Assembly (NCBI GenBank): GCA_021029095.1
Contig: JAJOHG010000001.1
Span: 1,178,001-1,242,000 of the forward strand
DNA from: Phellopilus nigrolimitatus
Taxonomy: Eukaryota; Basidiomycota; Agaricomycetes; Hymenochaetales; Hymenochaetaceae
Direction of reading: 5' to 3'
Length of the DNA stretch: 64,000 nt
The notes under the pieces are model-generated. The model saw only the letters and a program-made list of their open reading frames with translations, ran no database searches and was not told where the DNA came from. Numbering within the stretch: the first letter of the stretch is position 1; each line of letters opens with the position of its first letter. The position numbers and the translations under genes are program-made. This document shows, piece after piece, positions 22,215 through 32,900 of the stretch.

Positions 22215-23381
22215 CTACTTCCTTGACGCTCCTTCGGCGACACGCACGCTGTCCGAGAGGAAACCGTAGCTCTGCACATACGATCTTAACGACTACGTCA
22301 TCTCAGCGAAGGATATCCACGTACATTTCCTATATTGTAGCAGATGTTTTCAAGGCCGCCCGCCGGCGATGTTGTGGCGGTTGCATCCTTGATGAGAACG
22401 ATATCGTACCCTCTGTAGTATGAATCGACGACAGTGCCGAGAACGCACTGTAGAGTTTTCGGAACGTCAGCACGGCGTGGCGCAATATTTCTTATTCATT
22501 TCAAGAGCTGCCTTGCCTGATCGGCATTCACACCAGAGAAAAACAGAGTATTGATCCCTTCTTCCTGCAAATAAAGATCAAGCGAGGACTGCGGGCCCCA
22601 AAGCGCGCTCATCCTACCAGACTATCAGGATAAAGTAACACACATCTACAAATCTCCTTGATGTACCTGTTCTTGTGGATCCAGACGTCCGTCCCTTGTT
22701 CCTTTCCCTTCACGTATTCCGCCTGTAGGGGACCATACAACTCGGAATTGTACGCGTCGCGCATGAGCTTCCGCCCGAACCCGCCCTGCAGCTCCGAGCC
22801 GAGCCCGTCCGTGTTGTTCTTCATGAAGCCGCGGACGAGGCTCGGGGGAATCGTCTGGAGCTCGTGTTCTGTGAGTCCCCAATTTCTGAGACAATATGTT
22901 TTAGCGGCGGAACAATGCAGTAAAATGGAAGGGACTTACACCCAGATAATCTTGACACCCGCTGTCCTCAGGGGCGGTATGACGTCGAGCAGCGGCTGGA
23001 CACATGCAAGGCCCTTCGGATGGTTGCGCAGGTCGGGATGCAAAAAGAAGCTTAATTCGAAGAAAGAATAACTGTGTGTGAGCCCAGCCTGAAAGACATA
23101 CGAAAAGCTCGACGACGTATTTACTTCTGCATATCAATCACGACCAGAGCGCTGCTCTTCGCATCAAACCTGACCGTCCTGGCACCGTCGACCGCAACGT
23201 CCAGTTGGCCACGCATACACGGCGGATCGCTGGCGCCGTCATCGATAGTATCGTCTTCACCGCTAGCAGCAGCGAGATGTGTCGAACGCGTGAGGTCGAC
23301 GAGACCAGAAGGATATTCCACCCAGAACGACGCGGCGTTGCCGTATTCTGTCGGCTTCTCGACCAGGGGGCGAGTCTGCAT
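22215..23381 (-). CDS. Isochorismatase-like cysteine hydrolase
   Basis: Cysteine hydrolase of the isochorismatase fold (nicotinamidase/N-carbamoyl hydrolase relatives). Start MQTRPLVEKPTEYGNAASFW at 23381. Exons splice through SALVVIDMQN (catalytic Asp) to FFLHPDLRNHPKGLACVQPL, RTAGVKIIWVNWGLTEHEL, a long exon with SLVRGFMKNNTDGLG and GTDVWIHKNR (candidate catalytic Lys), LDLYLQEEGINTLFFSGVNA, then QCVLGTVVDSYYRGYDIVLI with the nucleophilic Cys, KDATATTSPAGGLENICYN and SYGFLSDSVRVAEGASRK before TAG (22215-22217). The exact substrate cannot be told; the family includes many fungal members of unknown role. The N-terminal ~70 residues before VVIDMQ are longer than in bacterial homologues. Confidence 0.88.
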
Positions 23382-23833
23382 ACTCGGCTGCTTTGTCTCG
23401 TCGACACTGCTATCAGCTATGCCGATAGGGAGTTACTGAAGACTGTGAAAGAACAATCATGGTCGGACTGTACTATTTGAGGCGCGTAGAAGATAACAAG
23501 CATGGATCGTGGGCGCTGCTCAATGTATAACTTCTTATTATGGAAAACCATTTCCACTCACCTCCTTCGGCGGTATCGCGATAGTAAGCGAATGCAATGG
23601 AGATACATTGCTGAACAAATGCGACAAACGACTACCTATACTAGCTACAGTCCGTACACAAGAACAAAACAACATACAGTCCTTCGTAAAATGCAGGTCC
23701 GTGTCTGTAATGTCATATACTAACTGCTAAGACGAAAGGGAAACACACATTAAACAAACTCGTGAGATCAAATGCGGCAAATAAGAATGAGGTGAGTGGG
23801 AGTCCATGTGAGTAAACAGGAAAATAAGTTCTA
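23382..23833. other. Intergenic region
   Basis: About 450 bp between the 5' end of the isochorismatase gene and the 3' end of the first mucin-like gene. Only short frames with no domain; I see nothing to annotate. Confidence 0.4.
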
Positions 23834-25832
23834 CTATTTTTCGTCCGCGGAGTATTCGCTAACGCTGACATTATCCGGCACATTACGCACCTGCAAAAAA
23901 GGTGTCAGCATCAATTCATGTAATACATATCCATGAAGAAGCGGGGCTCACTCCCAAAACTGGTCTGGAATAGTCTTGATCATCCTGAAGACCAGAAGCC
24001 GTTGTATTTGCTCGAGTCAGACGAGAAAGTAGGGCTGGATCCAGCCTTTCATCCGCCTTGCTTGCCTGCTCCTCTTCAGCGTGGGGTAGCGACGTCGAGC
24101 TCGGATCCTGACTTGGACCAGCCTGAGTGCCTGACGGTCTCAAAGGATTGCGTGGGGGCGGCGTTGGAGGTCTACCAGAAAGTCCAGGCGTCGTCGGCGG
24201 CGTCTTGTTTATGCCGGCTGCTGCGAGCAGAGGTTCATACGAGCTGAAGCTATAGCTCCGACTATGCTGACCATTCTCGGCACTACCACTCCCACTAGGA
24301 TGTGAGTCCGAATTGGGGCTGCCTGGCGGAGGGCTCGACGTCCGTGCAGCGACGTAGCCTTCCGGGACCGAACGGTTAAGCGTGAAGGGATTGGAAGCGT
24401 TTGCTGGTGGATGGACATAGCCGACGTAGGGGTCAAATGGAGCGTCATCACTCTGCTCGGCGCCCGGGACAGGCCCATCATCGTGATAAGCAACGGGAGG
24501 GAGCGCACCAACGGGTAAACTAGGATGCTGAACCATACCGCGTTCTGCAACCTCGTCTTCGTCGAGAGGGGAACGATGGCCAGTAGGAGCAGCCAGCGCT
24601 GCTTCACGTTCTAGCAGCCGTCTCTTACGTCTCCGACCTACAGCGAATAATAACCAGAGGCAGACTGATGCAGCTGCAAGACCGACGATGAGAAAAACGC
24701 CAGCGACGGCACCCTTGTTACTGAAAAACCTAAGCAAAATATGAGATTCATTGTGCATTGTTCTTGTTAGAACACTCACTGTGAATTTCCGGCCCCACCA
24801 CCGCCATCGGAGCTCAGTGTGGGGTTCATCACTATTTGAGTGAACGTAGACACAGCTCCATTGGAATTGGTCGAAATGAGCGTCGAAACGAATTGCGGAG
24901 GGGCTGTCGTCGTCGTTTGTCCCTGATCGTTTGTAGTGGTGAAAAACTGGGTGCTTGACAATGTCGTCCTGGTAAGCATTTTAAAAATGGTATAATCACA
25001 GGTAGGACGAGTAAAGACTAACTGTGCAACTACAGTAGTATGGGTGCTGCTGGCTGAAGACGTCTGCGACGAGCTGCTCGAGGGTGTCCCGGTGTCTTCA
25101 CTTGTTGGTTGAGACGTACTCGAAGCCGACGAGGTAGATGTTTCAGTCGGACTCGTGGACGGGGTGAACGGCGTAGACGATGAGGAGCTCGTGGGTTGTT
25201 CAGTCGACGAAGTTGTACTGGTCGGCGGAGAAGTCGCGGAAGACTCGGAAGTGGTTGTGAACGTCGAGCTGGTAGTAGAAGTGGAAGTGGAAGTGGGCTC
25301 AGACGACGTCGTTGTGGATGTCGAACTCGAGCTAGAATCGGTAGTTGTCACAGAAGTAGAGGTAGCAGACGAAGTCGTCGTCGGGCTAGAGCTCGACACT
25401 GAAGTTGAGGTTGCCGTGTCAGAAGACGTCGTGGACATATCGCTCGTGGTCGAAGAGGGTAAAACGGTGGAAGAGACACTCGTGGTGGATGTAGAGGAAG
25501 CGTCACTTGAGGTCGTGCCTGAAGACACAGACGATGATGCCCTGAAATGGAGTATAAATCAATGACCATTATTGGGAAAGGAATTATATCGTTCCGTGTG
25601 GTACTGACTGGGTAGAACCTGTCGATGTATCCGTAGTTGAGTCAGAGGTGGTCGTAGGAGGTGGACCAGTGGAGGACATGGATTGAGTAGTTGTAGATTC
25701 GGTCGCAGTCGATTGTGAAGAAGAAGAGTCCGTCGAAGTGGATGGAACAGGCGGTTCCGTTTGAGAAGGAGAGGTGGTCGTTGGGACAATGGATTGGGTT
25801 GATTCGGAAGGAGAGGTCGTTCCAGAAGACAT
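23834..25832 (-). CDS. Mucin-like single-pass membrane protein 1
   Basis: Long Ser/Thr-rich ectodomain, one transmembrane helix and a cytoplasmic tail. The ectodomain exons are nearly pure S/T (SESTQSIVPTTTSPSQTEPP, SDASSTSTTSVSSTVLPSST), then HTTVVAQLVFTRPTC and TQFFTTTNDQGQTTTTAPPQ. The helix is GAVAGVFLIVGLAAASVCLW just after FFSNK, followed by a stop-transfer RRRKRR and a Pro/Ser/acidic tail of about 250 residues. The last exon VRNVPDNVSVSEYSADEK ends at 23834. The start is uncertain: ATG 25832 lacks a signal peptide; a frame at 25905-26090 ends in a hydrophobic FFISFSFLLLSFLLAYPY but I found no acceptor to join it. The layout resembles cell-wall stress sensors or Msb2/Mid2-type mucins, and its membrane region matches the second mucin-like gene at 32.9 kb. 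Confidence 0.75.
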
Positions 25833-27050
25833 GTAAACCGAGATAAAGCAGAAATTAGAAGTGCGTCGCGTTTTGTGAAGCAGTCGAGTCCCCGGACGAG
25901 ATGATTAGAAGTATATGCGCGCAACACAGTCAGCGCTTGTCAGGATGTAAGGATATGCAAGAAGGAATGAAAGAAGAAGGAAGGAGAAAGAGATAAAGAA
26001 AGTGGAAGAGCGATGTCGTAAGAAAGGAGGACAAGGCCTAGGGCAGCGAGTGGAAAGAGGAAGGTGGCTACGCCATGCGCGGTGCCTCATGGAGATGGAT
26101 AGGCCGTACCTGTTGTTCCCTGTCTCTTCTGGAGGTCTTTCATGTCTTCATCGCTGTCATGGGTAGCGACGACGAACGCGATCGCGACAAGGACGAGTGG
26201 GGGGGGATCTAAATTGTTGAGGAGGGGTGGCACTGCACGGAGAGTCCAGACAAGGGAGGTCGGCCGTGTCTACTTACCACGCGGCGAAGCGTCACCGCCA
26301 GCAAGCGACTCTTCGTCGGCTCTCTCCGGTTGAGCTTTGCAAGGCTCAAGCCACATCCGTTTCACTTCAGTTTCACCTACACCCTACTACATATCTTTAC
26401 TAGTGCTCTAAGCCGTTTTATGTTAACAACACAAGTGCATCTACATTATTTACCGACTTTTTCGCTTTTCTCAAATCAAATGTTGTTATCTTCGCGCTCC
26501 ATCGGATCTAATTTGGTTTACACGCTGCGCGGGAGCCCTATTCAAAGAAATCGGTGAAAGCGTGTCCTCAAATGTACATTTGTGTTAGTGCGTGGCTATC
26601 AGTCGTACGATCAATGATTCAGTGATCTTCATAGCTTGAAGCGCTCCGCGAACACGTTGCTAAGTAATATGACGCCGCGCGACTCAGAAAACGAATGCAA
26701 CTCGCCATTCCGACAGAGCGCGTCTGAAGCACATGGCGGTGCGCAGCCGGCGAAACGTACTCCACGGACGCAGTGCTACAAGTTGCCAGTTGTTACCACT
26801 TTTGTATTCGTGAGAAGATTATGTTACTACTTACTAGCTATAGGGAACCGGGGCCAAGCCGTTCTTCTGGTTAGTTTATCTTCATCTTCTCTTCGCCATT
26901 GCGCAGTCTCCCTTTCCTGTCGACTTCCCAAGATACGGGCATTGTCAACGACAGCGACCAAGACAAGCTTGTCCGCCACTTTGTGCATCTCGCTCGTATT
27001 TATATCTCTCAAACGGCGACAGACCCACATTCGTTTAGCACCCGACGCCC
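25833..27050. other. Gap between mucin-like gene and GT31 gene
   Basis: Includes the possible leader exon of the mucin-like gene (25905-26090, minus) and the promoter of the glycosyltransferase. Plus-strand frames at 26142-26333 and 26636-27067 are compositionally unlike their neighbours and have no domain; not called. Confidence 0.4.
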
Positions 27051-29569
27051 ATGCCTTTCCGTCTTAATCTTTTGGAGCCTCGCAATTCGCGTCCGCCTCC
27101 TCGAATAGCCATACCACCTGAAGATTATGACAGCGCCTCGAGCACGGACTCGACCGAGACTGCAAAATCTTGTTTTCGCTCCTCGCATGAAGGTCGAGAT
27201 CACTCTTCATATGTCGCGTCGGCTTCGACCTCCCTTGCGCCTACGTCTTCCTACAGAAGTTCCTCAGACTTTCTCCTCCACCCGACTAACGAGCCAGGCC
27301 GTTTCTCTGGCGCGTCCTCTGCTGCAGGGACTCCAGTTCCTTCGCGCTCAGGTACTCCGCTGCCGCAGTTCTATTCGTCTGCGGCGAGCTCGTCCTGCAC
27401 ATCCGATGCAGATAGCGAACCGACGAGTCCGCTGCTGCCGCGTAACAGAAGAAACCGCTGGTGGAACGACGATGGTCAACGCTGGTGGATCACTTCACGT
27501 GAAGGGAGAAGGAGGCGGCGCCGCAAAGAAAGCTGGTGCAGTGGGAGGTTTATCAGAAGAGTCATTAGAGTCGTCCTTCGACACCCATTGTTCCCCACAC
27601 AACCTACTTCTATTGTGAGTTCCCAGTCTCACCTATTGAAGCACGCGTTATCTTGCTTCGGACTTACTGATTGGTTTTACTCAGCTCTTAACACTACTCG
27701 TTCTTACAATCTTCGCCATCTTACTTACCCTCCTCCTAATTCACGTCCTTAATCCCGACAAGGAGCCTCTCCCGTGGCGCGCATATTGCTCGATACCCTC
27801 GGTCTCTACCTCTCCGCCGTCCTTGAGCGCCACGTCGTACTCCCCCGGTTATCCTTTCAACTCACTTGCTCCCTCCGATGTGTCTTCTCTCTCTTCAATA
27901 GTTCCCAATTCTTTTCCACCTCCTCAGCTGGATGATTATCCCCCAGCTGGTGTCTTTCTGGGTGTTTTTACGATGGACTCGGCCGTCGAGCGCCGCATGC
28001 TTGTCAGAAGCACATGGGCTAGCCACGAGCGTAGCCGAAATGGCGCGGGTGCGGGTGATGACGGGTTAGGTACCAGCAGGACTGTTGTTCGATTTGTCTT
28101 GGGTAAACCAAGAAGTAGTTGGGACAGGAGAATACAGCTCGAAGCTGAGAGTGAGTTCCCTTGGTTTTATTATCTATTTTATTTTATGCTAAATGATTCT
28201 TTTTATAGCCTATAATGACATGATCGTGCTTCCCATCGCGGAAAATATGAACTCCGGCAAGACCCACTCGTTCTTTGATTGGGCCTCTACGGAGGCTTGG
28301 GTTCCTCCTTTGCCCGCCGATCACGACCCTAAACTCGCCGCTAATTACTCTTACACAAACATCACTGCGAGCAGTCCCATTCCTTTGGCCAGACACGATC
28401 CATATCCAGCACGGCAGGAGTGGCATATGTCCGGCCAGCAGACGCCCTGGGTGCGCCCGGATTTTATCGTGAAAGTAGACGATGATTCGTTCGTCATGCT
28501 CGCGGAGCTCGAGGCACGTCTGCGCGTCGAGTTGCACACCAAGACACGGTATACACCGGAGAACGGCACGTTATACTCTCGAGATCCGAGTTCAGAAACG
28601 CCACACACCGGAATGCCGGAGCCGGACGTCCATAAACCCTCTTCTTCGAGTGTGGGCATTAATGCTACCGCGGCCCCTCTTTACGAGCGCGCTCCGCCCA
28701 GCCAGGTTCCTGCGTCCCGACCGTCCCCTGTCGATGATCCGCTCGTGTATTGGGGCTATCTAGTTAAAAACCAGTTCATGGCCGGCGAGTTATATGCATT
28801 GAGCTGGAGTCTAGTTGACTGGGTTGCGCGAGATCCGACTGTAAAGAGCATGACGAGGGGAAAGGAAGACAAACAGGTGGCAAGGTGGATGAGATTACAT
28901 CCTCGAGCACCAGAGGTGCGGTGGAAGAGCGAAAGGTGTTGGATTTACGACCATCCGCGAGCAGGCACAGTGTATGTTTTTTTATAAGTCCTTACTTCAT
29001 ATCACAGGTTACTGACATCGAGTCTTGACAGCTATTCACATGGCTTTCTTTTCCCATCTGAGGTCACGCGAGCCCGGAAGAGCATTCTTTCGTATCTGAG
29101 CGCTGCGACTGAGTTTTTTGGCGGCCTGGCATCGGCACCATTCGCTGCTGCGCCTATCGGAGATGGGTCGTCGCCCACGTCGTGGGCATATTCAAGTGTC
29201 ACCGCATTCGGCGTGCGCTACAATCCCCCTCTCTCCGACCTCACGACTCTTCAGGCTGTGGAGGCGCTTGTTGAAGGCTCTGACACGTCGAAGCTGAAGG
29301 AAGGGGGCGACGTTACCGCCGAGGACGCGTGGATAAGGCGCGAAGGTCGCAAAACGCGCTACGAGGACAAGCGTGTCGGCGGGACCATCGTCGTGCATTT
29401 CATCAAGAAGAATCCATGGTTCCTAGAGACGGCGCTCGCGTTCCTCGAGGGCGAGGAGCAGACCGTCCGCGAAAAGAAGCAGCACTTCATCGACCGAGCG
29501 CTTGGCTTGCCTGGCAACTCATCCGACGTTTTGTCCGGCACCTCTTCGTCGGTGCCTCAAAGTCGATAG
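27051..29569 (+). CDS. Glycosyltransferase family 31 (galactosyltransferase-like), Golgi type II membrane protein
   Basis: Start MPFRLNLLEPRNSRPPPRIA. A cytoplasmic Ser-rich region of about 180 residues ends with a very basic stretch (REGRRRRRRKES). After an intron near 27615-27683 comes one membrane anchor, LLTLLVLTIFAILLTLLLIH. The lumenal GT31 domain follows: AGVFLGVFTMDSAVERRMLV, RSTWASHERSRN, VRFVLGKPRS, YNDMIVLPIAENMNSGKTHS, and the DxD metal site in DFIVKVDDDSFVMLAELEA, then YWGYLVKNQFMAGELYALSW. C-terminal part after SHGFLFPSEVTRARKSILS to GTIVVHFIKKNPWFLETALA. The gene is larger than animal GT31 enzymes owing to loops with PSSETPHTGMPEP-like low complexity. Acceptor and linkage are unknown. 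Confidence 0.88.
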
Positions 29570-30148
29570 CAATCGCGTCTGGCTTTCCCCCGCTTTTCGC
29601 AGGCTTGGTATGATCCTTCCCATCTCCATATCTTTTGCTTTCAGGCTCTGAACTTGGTGTAACTCATACGATCATTTGCGTCAACAATCTGTACAATTCA
29701 CACTTGCATACTTTTTCTTATATTCTCCAGCGTTCTGCCCTTCTGTCATTGTGTCAAGCCTGTCTTTTCTCGGCCTGTGTTCCTCATCTTTTCCCTCCCA
29801 TTCGTTCTAAATGACATTGGCAACATGGATGCAACAAATAACTTTTTCTTTTCTTTTCAAAAGTATATATTCTTTGGACTGTTCACATTCGCCTCTTCAC
29901 CCATTATACCACCATCTAACTTTTATCAAAGGATTTTCGTCTCAGCTCTTGTTTTAAAGACGGTGCTTATTGTTATTGCGCCCAAATGTAAATTCGGATA
30001 GCCTACCAATTCAGACAAATCTTTGCAATTTCACGTCATGTGCGAGGCCGCAATTGTAAAATATTACTTTACAAAAGTGGTCTCGCTGTAGTATACATCA
30101 CATTGTATTTTTACACTGTTAAATGGCTTCTGATCATTTCCTCTCCTG
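29570..30148. other. Intergenic region, AT-rich
   Basis: About 580 bp between two converging genes (GT31 and GST-like). T-rich tracts and short frames only; presumably both 3' UTRs. Confidence 0.5.
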
Positions 30149-31555
30149 TTAGTGTAGCTTGTCCCCATAGACTTTCTTCCAGCTCGATCGCCCCTTCATT
30201 TCGTCCCAGAAAGCAGCCAGCTTTGCCCTCTTCGCTCCCGGGGTAATATTCAACGAAGGGTCGGCACCCAGATCGGGCGAAATTATGGATTGGAAGTTTT
30301 TGGGAAGAGTAAAGTTGTTCCCAACGCGTTTTTCAATTTTCGCAACGATAGTGTCTCCGCTATCTGTGGCTAAGCCTTCGCAGTCATTTGCGACTCGTGC
30401 AAGCCAAGGGCCAAGGTGTAAATCTACAATGGAAATTTGATCTCCTGAAAGAGCATGAATGTCAACTGTGTACCCGGAGTAGATGATCCGACTAGATACG
30501 TACCGAGAGCAAATGGGCCTATCATTTCCTTGTCTAGGGTGAGCAGTACTTTTCCCATGTTGACTGTCCAAAATTCGTCAGAAGTGGAGCGAAACTCATC
30601 ACGCTTCGCCTTCTGCTCCGGAGTGAGGGCGAGGTCGTCCTTATCAGCCAGAGAGTAAACAGCTTCCAGCTCGTTCATCTGCGCTCTCTTGCCCTCCCAC
30701 AGCTTCCGCGTTTTCTCAGACGCTTGGATCTGCGCGCCCTGGCTCGCGGCGATGTACGAAGCCAGAGTTTCGCGTCTTCCCGCAAGGAAGGGAAGCTTTG
30801 TCACTGCCGCGCGCTCTAGAGCCGCTTGTGACACATAGTTGTATAAGAATAGGATGTTTGTGTCGGCAATTCCTGAGTGCAGCAAGTCGATTATGGTCGA
30901 GGCAGTTGAGGAAAGGGCGATAGTGGCGGGCGAGAGCGCTGGAGCAGGAGCAGAGGAGATAGTGTGCGTGCGGGAGTTCACGGAGCGAGACTTGTCAAGA
31001 AATTCTAAGACGGCCTTGATGGTGAATGATGAAGTTAGCGACGCGCTTTTGTCAAGCGCAGACGATGCACCTTCGTCTCTGTGATCGCTTTATACCGATG
31101 GTCGTCGTCCGGAGCTAGTGTTCTCTCAAGAGGCACAACCAAAGTCGGTATGGTGCCTGATAAACGAGGTATATTCAGCACGAGTGATTGGGCGTCCTGC
31201 GTAATCTTTACCTTTGGGATTAATTCTGAGGAAATTCATGGACAAGTTCTCCGCCTTCCCTAGTTCCATTATTAACCACATACAGACTTGCCACTGTGAC
31301 TATAACTACTTACCGAGGTCAACGACCTTGAGCTCGACCTCGCCATTATCGTAGCCCTTTTCCTCTCTACAAGAAGTATTAGTCAGAGTACAAGGACCTC
31401 GAGTCCCGCAGAACTGACAAGGCAAGGAGTGCTAGGGGTAAAACAAAATTAGCTTCACCAATCGTTTATACGATGGTGGACATGCTACCTGCCGATGACC
31501 AGACTGATTCTGGGTTGTAGTAAAGGACGGCCTTGGGTATGCTGTTTGTGCTCAT
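30149..31555 (-). CDS. Glutathione S-transferase-like protein
   Basis: Start MSTNSIPKAVLYYNPESVW at 31555. A thioredoxin-fold N-terminal half is built from several exons: VLYYNPESVWSSA, LALEEKGYDNGEVELKVVDL, GKAENLSMNFLRINPKGTIP with the cis-Pro loop, and TLVVPLERTLAPDDDHRYKA. The helical C-terminal half is KLPFLAGRRETLASYIAAS, RKLWEGKRAQMNELEAVYSL, FWTVNMGKVLLTLDKEMIGP, ISIVDLHLGPWLARVAND and SSWKKVYGDKL. The pattern matches fungal GST-fold proteins that carry a long alpha-helical insertion in the C-terminal domain. Whether it uses glutathione cannot be judged. Shares a 197-bp divergent promoter with SGT1. Confidence 0.8.
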
Positions 31556-31752
31556 GGTGAATAGCAGAGGTCTGCAACCTGCCAGTGACGACAGCAGGTG
31601 TGCAGCCGGTTGTCCAGAAAGGGCAGGATGATCGACGTCGAGACGCCACGCGCCGCACGCGTTACTTGTACCAGCCAGACTCTCGAAGGTTCTAAAGACT
31701 GAAGCTTTATATTGCTTGTGGCGAATTTATCCCTTACCTTGCTACTTTCACC

Positions 31753-32735
31753 ATGTCTCAAGCTTCAGATGCCATCCAGGTCACCCATGAACCCCAGCTC
31801 GAGCAGCCCCGGTAAGTCGTCCGTGCTTATCTGCTTTCTTGGACACAGTTTGAATTTAACCACCACCCTGCATCAGCCATCCCGTCGACGACACAGCCGT
31901 AGACGCCGTCGAAGTCACTGACGAACCTGAAATAGAGCAGCCCCGGTAAGCCGCTTGTGCTCATATACTTTCTTGGACAGAGATTGAATTCTAGCACCAC
32001 CCTGCGTCAGTCATTCTTTCTACGAGACAGACGAGAAACTCACCCTCGATATCTTCGACAAAGGTGCAAATCCGGATGAGATAACTGTCCAGTTTGAACC
32101 GCGTGCTGTGAGCGCATACCTTATTATACAACGATGTTCGCCACTCAACTGGACTACAACCTAGTTCACATACCAAAATGGCGCGACAAAGAAGCTCGTG
32201 CTGCAGCCCCTCAAGGGCGAGATCGACACAGATGCGAGTAACTTTACCGTATACAAAGTAAAAATTGAGGTCAGGCTCGTGAAGAAAGTTCAAGGTCGAT
32301 GGGGGGCTCTCCGGGGCGATTCACCCGATGGTATTATATTTATTTTGTTAGATTGTTCAACGGCTGCGTACTGAACTCTATTAAGTCCTCGCAGGTCCCG
32401 CCGCACCTCCTTTCCCTGCTCCTTCAACTCCTCTTGTTCCTCTTAACGCGGCAAAGCCTAGGCCACGAAAGAATTGGGATAGTCTCACAAAAGAAATTCT
32501 ATCCTCCGAGAAGGACAAGTCCCTCAATGACGATCCTAACGTAGGTGGCGACTCGACTGTGAACGGTTTCTTCCAGCAGCTTTATGCCGGCGCGGACAAG
32601 GACACAAAGAAGGCTATTACGAAAAGCTATTATGAGAGCGGCGGAACCACCTTGAGCACGAACTGGTCAGAGGTTAGCAAAGGCAAGGTCGAAGTTAAGC
32701 CTCCCCAGGGATCCGAGTGGAAACGATGGGGCTGA
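31753..32735 (+). CDS. SGT1: SGT1-like co-chaperone, CS and SGS domains without TPR
   Basis: Hsp90 co-chaperone for SCF ubiquitin ligase and kinetochore assembly. Exons 31753-31811, 31877-31945, then 32011 onward. The CS domain reads SFYETDEKLTLDIFDKGANP, VQFEPRA, TYQNGATKKLVLQPLKGEID and YKVKIEVRLVKKVQGRWGAL. The SGS domain reads KNWDSLTKEILSSEKDKSLN, VNGFFQQLYAGADKDTKKAI, YYESGGTTLSTNWSEVSKGK and PPQGSEWKRWG at the C-terminus. The N-terminus is a short acidic spacer of about 45 residues instead of the TPR repeats of yeast, plant and human SGT1. Exons 1 and 2 carry a tandem duplication: VTHEPQLEQPRH and VTDEPEIEQPRH, each followed by a 65-nt intron of similar sequence. Confidence 0.93.
31780..32010 (+). 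repeat. 134-bp tandem duplication of exon end plus intron in SGT1
   Basis: Copy 1 (31780-31876) and copy 2 (31914-32010) are offset by exactly 134 bp. Each holds ~32 bp of coding sequence (gtcacc/gtcact ... gagcagccccg) and a complete 65-nt intron (31812-31876 and 31946-32010) with shared blocks gagcagccccggtaag, ctttcttggaca and caccaccctgc. Because exon 2 is 69 nt, the duplication keeps frame. Confidence 0.9.
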
Positions 32736-32900
32736 TGTTGTTTGTGTTATCGTTTGTGTTATTATCGTGTCTAGTCACCAATGTAATCAAAACATTATTC
32801 AAATTATGAACCAAGCTAACTCAACCAGACAATCATACATACTACGTGTAGACTTTTTGTGATCACGTTCAGGATAATGCAAACATATGTTCGTCACCGG

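Noticed and set aside
25155..25565. Plus-strand open frame of 136 codons rich in Val/Glu/Asp
   Set aside because: It is the mirror of the Ser/Thr repeats of the mucin-like gene on the minus strand; composition is forced by that repeat.
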